Positions 30,210-41,232 of a DNA stretch of 64,000 bases are shown one piece after another. Position numbers and translations under genes: made by a program. The notes under the pieces were generated by a model. That model was not told the origin of the DNA. It made no database searches and saw only the letters and a program-made list of their open reading frames with translations. Origin of the DNA: Microbacterium sp. SORGH_AS_0862 (GTDB taxonomy: Bacteria; Actinomycetota; Actinomycetes; Actinomycetales; Microbacteriaceae); NCBI RefSeq assembly GCF_030818795.1, contig NZ_JAUTAY010000001.1:620001-684000 (forward strand). Direction: 5' to 3'. Positions within the stretch are counted from its first letter, which is position 1; the number at the start of each line of letters is the position of its first letter.

Positions 30210-31317
30210 TTACAGCTCGGAGTGCAGCGCCCAGACCCGCTCTGCGTGATCGCGCCAGGAGAATGCGCGGCCGCGATCAGCGGCGCGGACCGCGTACCGC
30301 TTCCGGCTCTCCTCTGAGGCGAGGACCTGCCCGAGGGCATCCGAAAGCGACTCGACGGGGGCGATGAGCGCGCCGTCGAGGAGCACCTCTTCGTGGACCG
30401 CCGACGCCATCGCCACGATGGGCACGCCCAGGGCCAGCGCCTCGACGGCCCGCCACGGGAATGCGCTGAGCGCGGACGGGGAGACGAGTGCGCTCGCCGT
30501 ATCCAGCACGGACGCCCGGTCCCCCGGCGCTGAGATGGGCGTGCACGCTGACCCGCTCGGGGGCGAGCCCGGCCGCCGACGCGAGATCCCGGACGCGGCC
30601 CTTCTCCTCCGCCGCGGCGTCCATCACCACGACACCGCGATCGCATCCGCGGGAGCCGATCGCCGAGAAGGCCGCCGCGAAGGCGGCGTCGTCGCACCGG
30701 GAACCTGCCACGACGATGACGTCCTCCGCGACGCCGAGCTCGCGACGCCGCCCGACCGCGTCCGACGGAACCGTGAAGCCCTGGGGCGCGGCTCCGGGGA
30801 TGACGCGCACACGACCGGCCAGTCGCGGGGCGACCTCGCCGAGCTTCGCCGCGAGCGCGTGGGTGGGGACGACCACGGCGTCGGCGAACTTCTCGGTGCG
30901 TCTCATGAGGGCCCGCTGGGCGGCGACTGCGCCGCGCGGAAGATCGCCAGGGATCTCCCACGCGCACAGCTCCCACAGCGTCACGACGGTCTGATCGTTG
31001 TCGTTGACGCGATCGTGACGCACCAGCGGCGCGAGCGGCCCCGGCGCATGGATGAGTCCTCCGCCGATCCCGGGTGCGATCCCGAGCTGCCAGGACGCAG
31101 CCAAAGCGGGTCGCGCCAGGGGGGCGCGCCAGACGTCTGCCAGTCCCGCGATCTCAGCCGCGGCGTTCTCCGCCCCCGCCGGCACGATCGCACCCACGGC
31201 GCATCCGCGTGGCGCGGTCCTCACGAGAGCTGCGGCGATCTCCCGCGCGGCTTCGGCGGCGTCCGGATCGACCACATCGATCAGCTGATCGAGCACGAGG
31301 CGGAGCGTGACGGTCAT
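30210..31317 (-). CDS. Glycosyltransferase (GT4/GT-B type) with a single-base frameshift
   Basis: Starting ATG 31317, the frame reads a GT-B N-terminal domain (VVTLWELCAWEIPG, VVVPTHALAAKL, RVRVIPGAAPQGF) and a linker to GLAPERVSVHAHLSA; it then loses sense. The other frame, from about 30515 to TAA 30210, encodes SVLDTASALVSPSALSAFPWRAVEALALGVPIVAM, the GT4 donor-binding block with its Glu. Removing one C from the run of five at 30521-30525 joins them into about 368 residues of normal family length. A TAGTCT box 6 nt before the ATG supports the start. A sequencing error in the run is the simplest reading; phase variation or decay are alternatives. Confidence 0.82.
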
Positions 31318-31323
31318 CCTTCG

Positions 31324-31329
31324 AGACTA
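31324..31329 (-). promoter_or_regulatory. Putative -10 box (TAGTCT)
   Basis: TAGTCT on the minus strand, 6 nt before ATG at 31317; leaderless type. Confidence 0.5.
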
Positions 31330-31377
31330 CCCATCCGTTCACGCCCGCTTCTGGGAGCTCGCCGCGCCGGTAGGCTC

Positions 31378-32853
31378 TCAGCCCTGCGGAGCCGGGGACG
31401 GCGTGGGCGGGTACAGCGCCTGCTGAACGATCTGGTGCACCTTGTCGTAGTCGGGATGGCGATCATCGATACCGCCCTCAGGGGTCAGCTCGATCGAGGT
31501 GACCTGCTGCTCCTTCGCCTTGATCGCGAGCTCCACGAAGTACCCGAGCATGGTCTGCGGGACATCCGTCTTGACGAGGTGCGTGCCGGCCGCCGCAACA
31601 TCCTGGAACCTGCTGAGGACGTTGCCCGGGGTGAACTGGGCGAGGATCGCCTCCTGCAGCTGACGCTGACGCAGCATGCGGTCCCAGTCGTTCGTGGTGT
31701 AGCGCGATCGGGCGTACCACTGGGCGGTGTCGCCATCCATGTGCTGCTCGCCGGGTTCGATCCACCCGATCGCCCACTCCTCGGCGCTCTGTCCCTCGTA
31801 AGCGGGACCGCCGCCCTTCGGCAGACGCTCGGTCACGTTGATGTCGACACCACCCAGGGCGTCGATCAGGGCGGCGAAACCGTCCATATCGATGAACGCG
31901 TAGAACGGGATCTGGATGCCGAGGATCCCCTCCGCCGCGTCCTTCGTCGCCTCGACCCCGGGCTCGGAGCCGTTGGCGACCGCATCCGGATAGATCGAAT
32001 TGCCGTCCTGGCAGACCTCGACCTCGGTGCGCAGCTGGTTGATGCCGCTGCCCCACCCGCACGTGGAGCTGGGGTGGGACTCGTGGCCGTTCGGGTACTT
32101 GTCCTGCATCGGCCCCGGGGCGAACGGGAAGTTCGGCATGTCCCGCGGGATTCCGAAGATCGTCGTCGCGCCCGTGTCGGCGTTGATCGAGACCACCGAG
32201 ATGCTGTCGAAGCGCATGGAGTCGCGGCCTTCGCCGCTGTCGGCGCCGAGCAGGAGGATGTTGTAGTAGCCGTCGACCGGCTCCACAGCGGGCCCGGTCT
32301 GGGTGAAGACCGAGCCGAGCGCGTCGCGCGCAGCGCCGACCGAGTTCGATGCCCAGACCGCCCCCGCGCTGGAGAGCACCAGTGCGGCGATGGCGACGAT
32401 CGAGGTGGCCAGCCGCGCCCAGGGCTGGATCTTCACGAGCCGGACGAGACGCAGGGTGTCGATCGTCAGGACGATCCACAGCCCGGCGTAGAGGAACAGG
32501 ATCCCCTGCACGACGAGCATGGGCACCGGCCGGAGCAGTACCAGCCATCCCGGCACCCAGGCCCCCGTCGCGAGGTCGACGAAGGTCCCGACATCGACCA
32601 GCGCGATCACCGCGCACACGAGCGTGAGTGCCCAGAGCAGCAACGTCGCGCCGAGGCCGAACCGTCCGAGCCTCCGGTTGCCCGCCAGTGCCTGAGCGGA
32701 GCCCGGAACCAGGAAGTTGAGCACGACGAGCCACCATGCGCGTCGCGTCATCACGGCACGTGACGAGCTGTCCGGATATCGGAGCGGATAGGGGTTCACC
32801 ACCGGTGCGGCGGCCTGGCGCCGCCCGGGGCGGGGCGGGCTCACCGCGCTCAC
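31378..32853 (-). CDS. LytR-CpsA-Psr (LCP) glycopolymer transferase
   Basis: LCP enzymes attach lipid-linked wall glycans to peptidoglycan. 491 residues: a cytosolic start, four hydrophobic helices (about residues 40-165), then the extracellular domain with [43 protein letters not shown] (R-D catalytic pair), GGVDINV and [25 protein letters not shown] (conserved Arg cluster). Four transmembrane helices instead of the usual one is notable. GTG at 32853 overlaps the purE stop (GTGA). In mycobacteria an LCP gene sits in the same chromosomal stretch. It probably anchors the glycans built by the island upstream. Confidence 0.92.
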   Translation of the reverse strand: MSAVSPPRPGRRQAAAPVVNPYPLRYPDSSSRAVMTRRAWWLVVLNFLVPGSAQALAGNRRLGRFGLGATLLLWALTLVCAVIALVDVGTFVDLATGAWVPGWLVLLRPVPMLVVQGILFLYAGLWIVLTIDTLRLVRLVKIQPWARLATSIVAIAALVLSSAGAVWASNSVGAARDALGSVFTQTGPAVEPVDGYYNILLLGADSGEGRDSMRFDSISVVSINADTGATTIFGIPRDMPNFPFAPGPMQDKYPNGHESHPSSTCGWGSGINQLRTEVEVCQDGNSIYPDAVANGSEPGVEATKDAAEGILGIQIPFYAFIDMDGFAALIDALGGVDINVTERLPKGGGPAYEGQSAEEWAIGWIEPGEQHMDGDTAQWYARSRYTTNDWDRMLRQRQLQEAILAQFTPGNVLSRFQDVAAAGTHLVKTDVPQTMLGYFVELAIKAKEQQVTSIELTPEGGIDDRHPDYDKVHQIVQQALYPPTPSPAPQG

Positions 32854-33365
32854 AACGAGTCCTTCAGCCGCTGGTTCTTCTGCTCGACGACCTGCTCGAG
32901 CTCGCGCGCGTACGACTCGAGGCGATCGGCGATGCCGGGATCCGATGCACCGAGGATCCGCGCCGCGAGGATTCCGGCGTTGCGCGCCCCACCGATCGAG
33001 ACGGTCGCGACCGGGATCCCGGCCGGCATCTGCACGATGCTCAGCAACGAATCCAACCCGTCCAGCGTCGCGAGCGGGACGGGGACTCCGACGACGGGCA
33101 GCGGTGTCACGGATGCGAGCATTCCGGGCAGGTGCGCGGCTCCGCCCGCGCCGGCGATGATGACCCGCAGGCCGCGCGATCGCGCCTCGACGCCGTAACG
33201 ATGCAGCTTCTCGGGTGTGCGGTGCGCCGAGACGACCTCCACCTCGTGCGGGATACCGAACTCGGTGAGAGCGGCCGAAGCCTCGTTCATCACACGCCAG
33301 TCGGAATCGGAGCCCATGACGACGCCGACCAGAGGCGCCTCGGAGGAATGCAGCGGCCGGGTCAC
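32850..33365 (-). CDS. purE: N5-carboxyaminoimidazole ribonucleotide mutase
   Basis: Class I PurE of purine biosynthesis. 171 residues, with [25 protein letters not shown] (catalytic His), [17 protein letters not shown] and [16 protein letters not shown], all standard. GTG at 33365 is supported by a TAGCCT box 6 nt upstream and no ribosome site. Its substrate comes from PurK, encoded 60 bp upstream on the same strand. Its stop overlaps the LCP start, so wall ligation and purine synthesis are translationally coupled here. Confidence 0.96.
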   Translation of the reverse strand: MTRPLHSSEAPLVGVVMGSDSDWRVMNEASAALTEFGIPHEVEVVSAHRTPEKLHRYGVEARSRGLRVIIAGAGGAAHLPGMLASVTPLPVVGVPVPLATLDGLDSLLSIVQMPAGIPVATVSIGGARNAGILAARILGASDPGIADRLESYARELEQVVEQKNQRLKDSL

Positions 33366-33371
33366 CCGTCA

Positions 33372-33377
33372 AGGCTA
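33372..33377 (-). promoter_or_regulatory. Putative -10 box (TAGCCT) of purE-LCP
   Basis: TAGCCT on the minus strand, 6 nt before the GTG at 33365; leaderless geometry. Confidence 0.5.
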
Positions 33378-33425
33378 GGCGGCATCACTGGAAGATCACC
33401 GCAACGGCGCGCGAGGTCGGAGCCG

Positions 33426-34562
33426 TCAGTCCAGGAAGTGCGCGGCGGCCGCCCTCGCCTCGTAGACGACGTCGTCGAGGTCGTCGCCGGCGACGTTCAC
33501 GTGCCCCACCTTGCGACCGGGGCGCGGCGCCTTGCCGTAGGTGTGCACCTTCGCCGCCGGATGCGCGGACATCGCCGCATCGAAGCGGTCCTCGAGCGTC
33601 CCGTCGGCGGGCCCGCCCAAGATGTTGATCATGACCGACCACGGCGCGCGCGCGTCTGCCGAGCCCAGCGGGAGATCGAGCACGGCGCGCAGATGCTGCT
33701 CGAACTGGCTCGTGACCGCGCCGTCCTGGCTCCAGTGGCCGCTGTTGTGCGGACGCATCGCCAGCTCGTTGACGAGCAGCCGCTCGTCGGTGGTCTCGAA
33801 CAGCTCCACCGCCAGCATCCCGGTGACTCCGAGGCCGTCCGCGATCGCGACGCCGATGCGCTCGGCCTCCGCGGCCAGGCGGCCCTGCGCACGGGGCGCG
33901 GGAGCCACGACCTCGGCGCAGACGCCGTCGCGCTGGACCGTCTCGACGACGGGGTACGCGACGATGTCGCCGGAGGGCCGCCGCGCGACCTGCTGCGCCA
34001 GCTCGCGGCGGAAGTCGACGAGCTCCTCGACCAGGAGAGCTCCGCCGCGGGCATCCTCGGCGAGCGCCGTGAACCAGTCCTGCGCTTCGGTCGCCGCGGA
34101 CACGACGCGCACACCCTTGCCGTCGTAGCCGCCGCGCGGCGTCTTCACGACCGCGCGATGGCCGTGGTCATCGAGGAACTCCTGCAACTGGTCGGTGTTC
34201 TCCACGCGCGCCCAGTCGGGCTGGGGCATGCCGAGCTCCGCCAGTCGCTCTCGCATCTCGAGCTTGTCCTGCGCGAACCGGAGCGCGTCGGGGCCAGGAT
34301 GCACGGCGATGCCGTCGGCGACGAGAGCGCGCAGCACGTCCTGCGGCACGTGCTCGTGGTCGAAGGTCAGCACATCCACGTCGCGGGCGAAGGCGCGCAC
34401 CGTCTCGAGGTCGCGGTAATCGCCCACCGCCGTCGCGGCGAGCGCCGCGCTCATCCCCTCGGACTCGGCCAGCACGCGGATCTCGAGACCGAGCTCCGCT
34501 GCCGGGGCGATCATCATCCGGGCAAGCTGTCCGCCGCCCACGACTCCCACACGCACCGCCAT
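33426..34562 (-). CDS. purK: N5-carboxyaminoimidazole ribonucleotide synthase
   Basis: ATP-grasp enzyme that carboxylates AIR with bicarbonate and ATP. 378 residues: VGVVGGGQLARMM opening, TFDHEHVP, the ATP-binding KTPRGGYDGKGVR, LLVEELVDFRRELA and NELAMRPHNSGHWSQDG near the active site. Normal length. ATG at 34562; a weak GGAAGGGG lies 5 nt upstream. Upstream on the same strand is the PH-domain protein gene, 74 bp away. Confidence 0.96.
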   Translation of the reverse strand: MAVRVGVVGGGQLARMMIAPAAELGLEIRVLAESEGMSAALAATAVGDYRDLETVRAFARDVDVLTFDHEHVPQDVLRALVADGIAVHPGPDALRFAQDKLEMRERLAELGMPQPDWARVENTDQLQEFLDDHGHRAVVKTPRGGYDGKGVRVVSAATEAQDWFTALAEDARGGALLVEELVDFRRELAQQVARRPSGDIVAYPVVETVQRDGVCAEVVAPAPRAQGRLAAEAERIGVAIADGLGVTGMLAVELFETTDERLLVNELAMRPHNSGHWSQDGAVTSQFEQHLRAVLDLPLGSADARAPWSVMINILGGPADGTLEDRFDAAMSAHPAAKVHTYGKAPRPGRKVGHVNVAGDDLDDVVYEARAAAAHFLD

Positions 34563-34636
34563 GATTCCCCTTCCGGACGCTGACCATTCTTCCTCACGCG
34601 GGCGACCGGGGCGGGCGCTGCACGCGCGTCGGCGGA

Positions 34637-35194
34637 TCAGGCGGGGGCGCCGGGCGGCGCGGGAAGCGGCTGGGCGTCGCGGTGGGCGAGGATCTGGTTG
34701 ACCTCGACCTGGTCGACGAGCACCTCGTGCAGCAACTGCACCTGCGGGATGCGGCGGATGACGAGCGGCTCCTCCACGCCGTCATCGAGGATCAAGGTCC
34801 CGGTGCGCCACAGCCGCTGCAGCGGCCCTCTGCGCACCGTGATGCGGTACCCGCGGACGTGGCTGAGCTCGCGGGAGCGGCGCCCGAAGGCGCCCGAGCG
34901 CTCGATGACGCGACGCGTCGTGACCGTGTAGGTGTGCGAGAGCCAGGCGAGAAAGGGGACGACCACGAGCACGACGACGACGAGCGCCGCGGCGAGCACC
35001 AGCATCCAGTCCTCGAACGGCGCCGGGAGATTCCCCAGGAGGTAGCCGACGGCTCCGGAGACGCCGATGAGCACGAGGGCGCACCACAGGAGCCGCCGGG
35101 CATGCCTGCGGGTGCGCACGATACGACGCTCCGGCGCCGCGACACCGGGAGCGGGTGTCGGCGGGCGGACCCCGAATCCGGTCGGCTGCGTCAC
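34637..35194 (-). CDS. Membrane protein with bacterial PH domain (YdbS/bPH2-like)
   Basis: 185 residues. A basic N-terminus ([13 protein letters not shown]) precedes two helices (about 34-55 and 64-87), then a bPH2 domain: [69 protein letters not shown]. This is the usual actinobacterial gene next to birA/purK (Rv3278c position in M. tuberculosis). Function unknown; probably a membrane-associated scaffold. GTG start at 35194. Confidence 0.88.
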   Translation of the reverse strand: MTQPTGFGVRPPTPAPGVAAPERRIVRTRRHARRLLWCALVLIGVSGAVGYLLGNLPAPFEDWMLVLAAALVVVVLVVVPFLAWLSHTYTVTTRRVIERSGAFGRRSRELSHVRGYRITVRRGPLQRLWRTGTLILDDGVEEPLVIRRIPQVQLLHEVLVDQVEVNQILAHRDAQPLPAPPGAPA

Positions 35195-35265
35195 GTTCCC
35201 ATTGTGCCCTGCAGCGCCGCGCGCACGCGGCTCACACGCCCGCCACCCCGCGACGGGTGCGCCGT

Positions 35266-36060
35266 CTATCGGACGTGCGTGACATCTCCTGCGGCCACCG
35301 GGATCTCCGCACCGCCCGCGGCGACGACCAATCGCCCCTGCGCATCGATGCGCTCGGCGCGACCTTCGAGCGTCGTGCCGTCCGGCAGCGACACCACGAC
35401 GTCGCCGCCCAGCGTCGTGCAGACGCTCTCGACGGCGGACAGCACGCCCGCCGCGACCGCGTCGCCCTCGGCGTCGATGAGATCCGTGAGCAGACGGTCG
35501 AGACCGCTCAGATAGTCGGCGAGCAGCCTGTCCTCATCGGCCTCCTGTCCGAGAGCGGCGAAGGAGATCGCCGTCGCCACGGGCAGATCGACGCGCGGCA
35601 TCCGCGTGTTGACCCCCGCGCCGACCACGACCGCGTCGAACTCGCCGGGCACCGCCTCTGCCAGGATGCCGCAGATCTTCTGCCCCTCCACGAGCACATC
35701 GTTCGGCCACTTGAGCCCCACCGCCTGGGGGATGCCATGCAGTTGCGCGGCGATCGCGCGCGTCATCGCGACGCCCGCGATCAACGGGATCCACCCCCGA
35801 GCATGAACGGGCAGAGCGCCCACGCGCACCACCACGGAGACGGCGAGCGCCGTGCGGGCGGGCGTGACCCAGGTGCGATCCAGCCGGCCGCGGCCTCGGC
35901 GCTGGTCGGTCGTGACCAGAACGGACAGGTGCGGCCATCCGGCATCGTCCGCCAGGACGGCGGCGACCGCATCCGCGTTCGTCGAGTCGGTCGTCTCGAC
36001 GACCTGCACCCGGGGGCTGACGGCGGCGGCGAGCGGGTATCCATCGGCGGGGATCGGCAT
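35266..36060 (-). CDS. birA: Biotin--acetyl-CoA-carboxylase ligase
   Basis: Attaches biotin to the carboxyl carrier domain. 264 residues with [29 protein letters not shown] (the GRGR biotinyl-AMP loop), [18 protein letters not shown] and GAGVNTRMP, then a C-terminal SH3-like domain. No N-terminal HTH, so it is not a repressor. ATG at 36060; the open frame runs far upstream across pccB but without homology. TAGGGT 7 nt upstream supports the start. It is divergent from the acyl-CoA carboxylase beta gene, whose alpha partner at 43.4 kb is its substrate. Confidence 0.95.
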   Translation of the reverse strand: MPIPADGYPLAAAVSPRVQVVETTDSTNADAVAAVLADDAGWPHLSVLVTTDQRRGRGRLDRTWVTPARTALAVSVVVRVGALPVHARGWIPLIAGVAMTRAIAAQLHGIPQAVGLKWPNDVLVEGQKICGILAEAVPGEFDAVVVGAGVNTRMPRVDLPVATAISFAALGQEADEDRLLADYLSGLDRLLTDLIDAEGDAVAAGVLSAVESVCTTLGGDVVVSLPDGTTLEGRAERIDAQGRLVVAAGGAEIPVAAGDVTHVR

Positions 36061-36067
36061 GGCCCAC

Positions 36068-36073
36068 ACCCTA
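36068..36073 (-). promoter_or_regulatory. Putative -10 box (TAGGGT) of birA
   Basis: TAGGGT on the minus strand ends 7 nt before the ATG at 36060; leaderless geometry. Confidence 0.5.
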
Positions 36074-36206
36074 CTCGCGGCCCCGGATCGGACTCCCCCG
36101 TTGACAGCCGGGGCTCTCCCCTCACGGCGACGGCATCGGAGACAGACGACAGCGGATGCGGCACACCCCTGTCGACACCCTCCAACGCCAGGGGAGACGG
36201 CGCCGA

Positions 36207-36212
36207 TAGGGT
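36207..36212 (+). promoter_or_regulatory. Putative -10 box (TAGGGT) of the carboxylase beta gene
   Basis: TAGGGT ends 7 nt before the GTG at 36220; supports GTG 36220 rather than the GTG at 36211, which overlaps the box. Confidence 0.5.
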
Positions 36213-36219
36213 GGAACGC

Positions 36220-37805
<1,586 letters not shown>

Positions 37806-37809
<4 letters not shown>

Positions 37810-38033
37810 CCCTCGAGGATTCCGGCGAGGCGCTGCGGATCGACGTGCGCCGGGGAAACCCGGACGACGTGGAACTCGCCGCGGCGATCGCGGTCGTCGC
37901 CGCCGCCTACCGGCAGGAGGAGCAGGGCGCGGTGGCCGCGGATCCGATCCGCCGCTCCGCGTGGTCGCTGTCTCAGCGCGGACTCCGGCAGCCCCTGCGG
38001 CGTGAGGCCGGATGGGGCGGATACAGCGGCTGA
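37806..38033 (+). CDS. Acyl-CoA carboxylase epsilon subunit
   Basis: 75 residues, starting at ATG 37806 inside the beta-subunit stop. [24 protein letters not shown] and [16 protein letters not shown] fit the AccE/epsilon family, a small actinobacterial subunit that stabilises the alpha-beta complex. The terminal W-GGYSG is typical. The strong terminator at 38211 closes this transcript. Confidence 0.88.
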
Positions 38034-38210
38034 GCCGCCCCCAAAGGAGCGCCCACGAAGGTGTCCCCCAAAGTACCTACAGACACCTCAGCACCCCCTT
38101 CGCATACTGGAGGAGCTGGAACGCATCTTCGCGTTCGATCGGCCCGTTGACCGTCAGGGTGCACCAACCGGGTTCGATCTTGCGGGTGGTTTTCGGGTAA
38201 CCACTCGCCC

Positions 38211-38256
38211 GGAGACGAGGGGCGAGCGACTCGCCGCCCCTCGTCTCCTTTCCTTT
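38211..38256 (+). terminator. Strong intrinsic terminator after the carboxylase beta-epsilon operon
   Basis: A perfect 14-bp stem (38211-38224 with 38235-38248) and 10-nt loop, followed by TTTCCTTTTCCC. Free energy is clearly high by inspection. The stretch 38034-38210 before it holds no gene I can recognise. Confidence 0.88.
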
Positions 38257-38294
38257 TCCCGGTGCGCGTGCGCCCGGGTGCAGGAGCACGGGTC

Positions 38295-39341
38295 TCAGCC
38301 CGCCGGATGCTCGATCTCGCGCCACAGGTCGACGCTGTCCTCGTCGGACAGGCCGAGCGTCGACGAGGCGCGCCCGACGACGGTGACGGCGACCCGCTCA
38401 TCGGGCGATGTCCTGATGTAGAGGCGTTCCGATCGCGCTGAGCGCAGTGTCTGGGCGAGTTCGGCACGGATGACGTGAAGCTGTTCCTCGGCCAGCCCGT
38501 CGAGCCCGCCCTCGTCGAACATGGTGACCATGGCACCGCGCCGGCGCGCCGCATCCAGCGCTTCGCGGACGTCGGCGTCCAGCAGGCGCGGTCCGCGCAG
38601 TTCATCGCGCAGCCGCCCCTCGGCGATGCGGGCATCGGTGCGCTCGTCCTCCGACAGGCGCCCGCCCGTCGCGATCGTGCGCGCCAGCACGGGACCGGCG
38701 ACAGCGAGTGCGCGCTGCACCTGGATGCGACGCTCCCGTTGTTGGGACCCCTGCGCCGCTTGCACGGCGGATGCGGTGCGCTGCAGTTCGCCGAGCCGTT
38801 CGGTGTCGCGCGCCGCGCGGTCCAGGGCGAACGTGAAGAAGTGGGCTCCGGTGACCCAGACCACCGAACCGACCAACCCGAGACCGAGCGCGGGGATCGG
38901 GCCCAGGAGCACCATCGACCATCCGGTGAGCACCGCGGTGCCGCTCCACGCCGCCCAGGGCCTGCGGCGGATGACGAGGATCGTCATCAGCGCACCCAGG
39001 CCTCCGATGTACCACGTGGCGTACTGCTCGGTGCGGGCTTCGAGGGGGATCGCCGCGGAGATGAGCGGCGGGAGCACCATGGAGACCAGCAGCGCCGCCA
39101 CGCACAGCCACATGGGAAGCCGGTTGCTGCCGCGCGCGACGGTGATCTCCTGGCTGCGCGTGCGCAGTCCGGAGGTCATCCCCCAGAAGATGCAGAACCA
39201 CGCGACGACGAGGAAGAGGATGAGCGCCGTCCACAGCAGCGGCGGCTCGCTGACGGGGCCGGTGATCCAGGAGGCGCGCGCGACGAGGAAGCCCGTGAAG
39301 GCGAGGCCGAGCATCATGACGACGAAGCGGATGCTGATCAC
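38295..39341 (-). CDS. Membrane protein of a two-component operon, function unknown
   Basis: 348 residues. GTG at 39341 overlaps the histidine kinase stop (GTGA). About six hydrophobic helices (residues 1-190) precede a helical linker (RTASAVQAAQGSQQRERRIQVQRAL) and a cytosolic C-terminal region with ERTDARIAEGRLRDELRGPRLLD and RSERLYIRTSPDERVAVTVVGR. There is no H-box, N-box or G-box, so it is not a kinase itself. From context it could be a co-sensor or modulator of the kinase. I do not recognise the C-terminal domain. Confidence 0.75.
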   Translation of the reverse strand: MISIRFVVMMLGLAFTGFLVARASWITGPVSEPPLLWTALILFLVVAWFCIFWGMTSGLRTRSQEITVARGSNRLPMWLCVAALLVSMVLPPLISAAIPLEARTEQYATWYIGGLGALMTILVIRRRPWAAWSGTAVLTGWSMVLLGPIPALGLGLVGSVVWVTGAHFFTFALDRAARDTERLGELQRTASAVQAAQGSQQRERRIQVQRALAVAGPVLARTIATGGRLSEDERTDARIAEGRLRDELRGPRLLDADVREALDAARRRGAMVTMFDEGGLDGLAEEQLHVIRAELAQTLRSARSERLYIRTSPDERVAVTVVGRASSTLGLSDEDSVDLWREIEHPAG

Positions 39342-40576
39342 GGGCGCACCGCCCGCCACGTCATCGTGACCCGGGTTCCGTCCTTGGAGGAGACCACCTC
39401 TGCGCTCCCGCCGAACGCGCTCACGCGGGCCAGGATGGAGGCGCGGATCCCGAGCCGATCCGCGGGCACCTCGTCGATGTCGAAACCGGGCCCGCTGTCG
39501 GCGACGACGATGACCACGCGGCCGGGCTCGGCGCTGCCGCTCACCCGCACTATCAGTCCGGCTCCCGCGGCGTGCTCCACCGCATTGGAGATGGCTTGGG
39601 CTGCTGCGAGAGCCAGCGCCCGCGCCACCCGGCCGGGCACCTCCGGGGTGTCGGGGTCGAGGTCGACGACGAGCTCGGCGGGGCACCGTGCGTCATCGAT
39701 CGTCCGCCGGATGTCGGCGACGATCGCCTCCGCCGACACGGGGGCGTCGCTGCCTTCGCCGACATCGCGGTCGGTGTTGGCCAATCGGGTCAGCGCCTCG
39801 CGGGCCATGGACACCGCCAGATCGCGCTCACGGGGCGTCTCCGCGCGTTCGGCGGCCAGCAGCGCCGCGAGCACGCTGTCGTGCATGAGCGCCGCCACCG
39901 CGACGCGTTCACGCTCGGTGGCGTTCACGGCGGCGGCTTGGGCGTACGAACTCACGGCGCGCAGGCGCCGCTCGTCGATCGTCGAGGACGCGGTGCGGAA
40001 CGTCCACGCCAGCATCATCAGGACGCTGCCCAGAATGAGGGAGAACGAGGTGTCCAAGGACACCGCGATCCACGCATCGGCCACGAAGCGCAGCTCGATC
40101 ATCCGGACGAGTCCGTAGGCGAACGGGAGCAGCACGGTGATCGCGACGTGGACGGGCCGCGGGAAGACGATGACGCTCGCCACGGTGGCGACGGTCACCA
40201 GGAAGTAGATCCACGGCTGATACGTGATCGCCGTCTCCGACCCGGCCGTGGCCCATGGCCAGACGGCGAGCGATGCGGTGTAGGCAACGACGAAGAAGCG
40301 CCCGCCGAAGAGCGTGAACCGCCCGCTGAAGAACGTGACCTCCATGACCACGAACGGCACGAAGACCACGAGCATGAGAGCGAGCTCCCACCCCTCCCGC
40401 ACGTCCTGCGCGCCGAGGGCGGCGAAGAAGGCCTGCGCACCGAGTGCGCCGAAGGCGAGGGCGACCGACACCGCCATGACTCGCTCCACGCGCTCCCGTG
40501 TGAACGAGGCGATGCCGGGGATGCCGGTGCTCTCGAGTTCTTCGCGGAGGACCCGTAACGGTCGGCTATCGGTCAT
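39338..40576 (-). CDS. Sensor histidine kinase, membrane bound
   Basis: 412 residues. Six or so helices (residues 35-200) form the sensor; His232 in VAVAALMHDSVLAALLAAERA is the phospho-acceptor in a HisKA_3-like H-D motif, and the ATPase domain follows with AISNAVEHAAG (N-box), VVADSGPGFDIDEVP (G1) and GIRASI. Partner of the LuxR-type regulator whose coding sequence it overlaps by 11 bp. The signal is unknown; the third gene of the operon encodes another membrane protein. Confidence 0.9.
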   Translation of the reverse strand: MTDSRPLRVLREELESTGIPGIASFTRERVERVMAVSVALAFGALGAQAFFAALGAQDVREGWELALMLVVFVPFVVMEVTFFSGRFTLFGGRFFVVAYTASLAVWPWATAGSETAITYQPWIYFLVTVATVASVIVFPRPVHVAITVLLPFAYGLVRMIELRFVADAWIAVSLDTSFSLILGSVLMMLAWTFRTASSTIDERRLRAVSSYAQAAAVNATERERVAVAALMHDSVLAALLAAERAETPRERDLAVSMAREALTRLANTDRDVGEGSDAPVSAEAIVADIRRTIDDARCPAELVVDLDPDTPEVPGRVARALALAAAQAISNAVEHAAGAGLIVRVSGSAEPGRVVIVVADSGPGFDIDEVPADRLGIRASILARVSAFGGSAEVVSSKDGTRVTMTWRAVRP

Positions 40577-41228
40577 GGGCGCCCACCGACTGCTCCGTGA
40601 GCAGTCCGTCCTCCAGCGCGCGCCGCAGCAGGTCGACCTTGGTGGGAGCGGGTCTGCCCACCTCGACGTACTTCACGCGGATGCGCGTGATGTTCTCCTT
40701 CGCCGTCGAGAAGGCGATGCCCAGGCGATCCGCCACGATCTTCAGCGGGAGTCCCGCGGCGTAGAGCTTCAGCACCTCGCGTTCACGCGTCGACAGCTGC
40801 GCGTCGGCGAAGGCGCGGTCCCCTTCGATCGCGCTGGCCCACTCGACGGTGTTCAGCACGTCCCCTCTGGCGACGGTCGCGATCGCTCCGACGACGTCCG
40901 AGATCGGGGAGGCCTTGCTGATGACGCCGGCCGCTCCGGCGAGCAGGGCTTCGCGCACGGATGCGGGCCGGTCGGCCACGCTGTAGATGATCACCGCCGA
41001 CCCGTCGCCCGTCAGCCGGGTGACGTTCTCGGTGACCGTGGTGCCGTCGCCGAGCGTGAGATCCAGCACCACGACGTCGGCCTGCTCGCCTCCCCCCGCG
41101 CGCCACGCGAGGTAGGAGGTGACGGATGCTCCGGAGTACACGACATCGGTCGTGCCGGTGCGCGCGCAGGCGGCCTCCACCCCGAGCCGCACCGACTCGT
41201 GGTCGTCGATGAAGGCGACGCGCGTCAT
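40566..41228 (-). CDS. Response regulator, NarL/LuxR type
   Basis: 220 residues. Receiver domain with acidic pair DD at 8-9, phospho-acceptor Asp56 (VVVLDLTLG), Ser/Thr in YSVAD and Lys in ISKASP; a C-terminal HTH (STREREVLKLYAAGLPLKIVADRLGIAFSTAKENITRI) binds DNA. It is first in the operon with the kinase and the 38.3-kb membrane protein. A TAGCAT box 6 nt before ATG suggests a leaderless message. Targets unknown. Confidence 0.93.
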   Translation of the reverse strand: MTRVAFIDDHESVRLGVEAACARTGTTDVVYSGASVTSYLAWRAGGGEQADVVVLDLTLGDGTTVTENVTRLTGDGSAVIIYSVADRPASVREALLAGAAGVISKASPISDVVGAIATVARGDVLNTVEWASAIEGDRAFADAQLSTREREVLKLYAAGLPLKIVADRLGIAFSTAKENITRIRVKYVEVGRPAPTKVDLLRRALEDGLLTEQSVGAHDR

Positions 41229-41232
41229 GCGC

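Noticed and set aside
38160..38190. tRNA-like GGTTCGATC motif
   Set aside because: No flanking T-stem, anticodon arm or acceptor pairing can be drawn.
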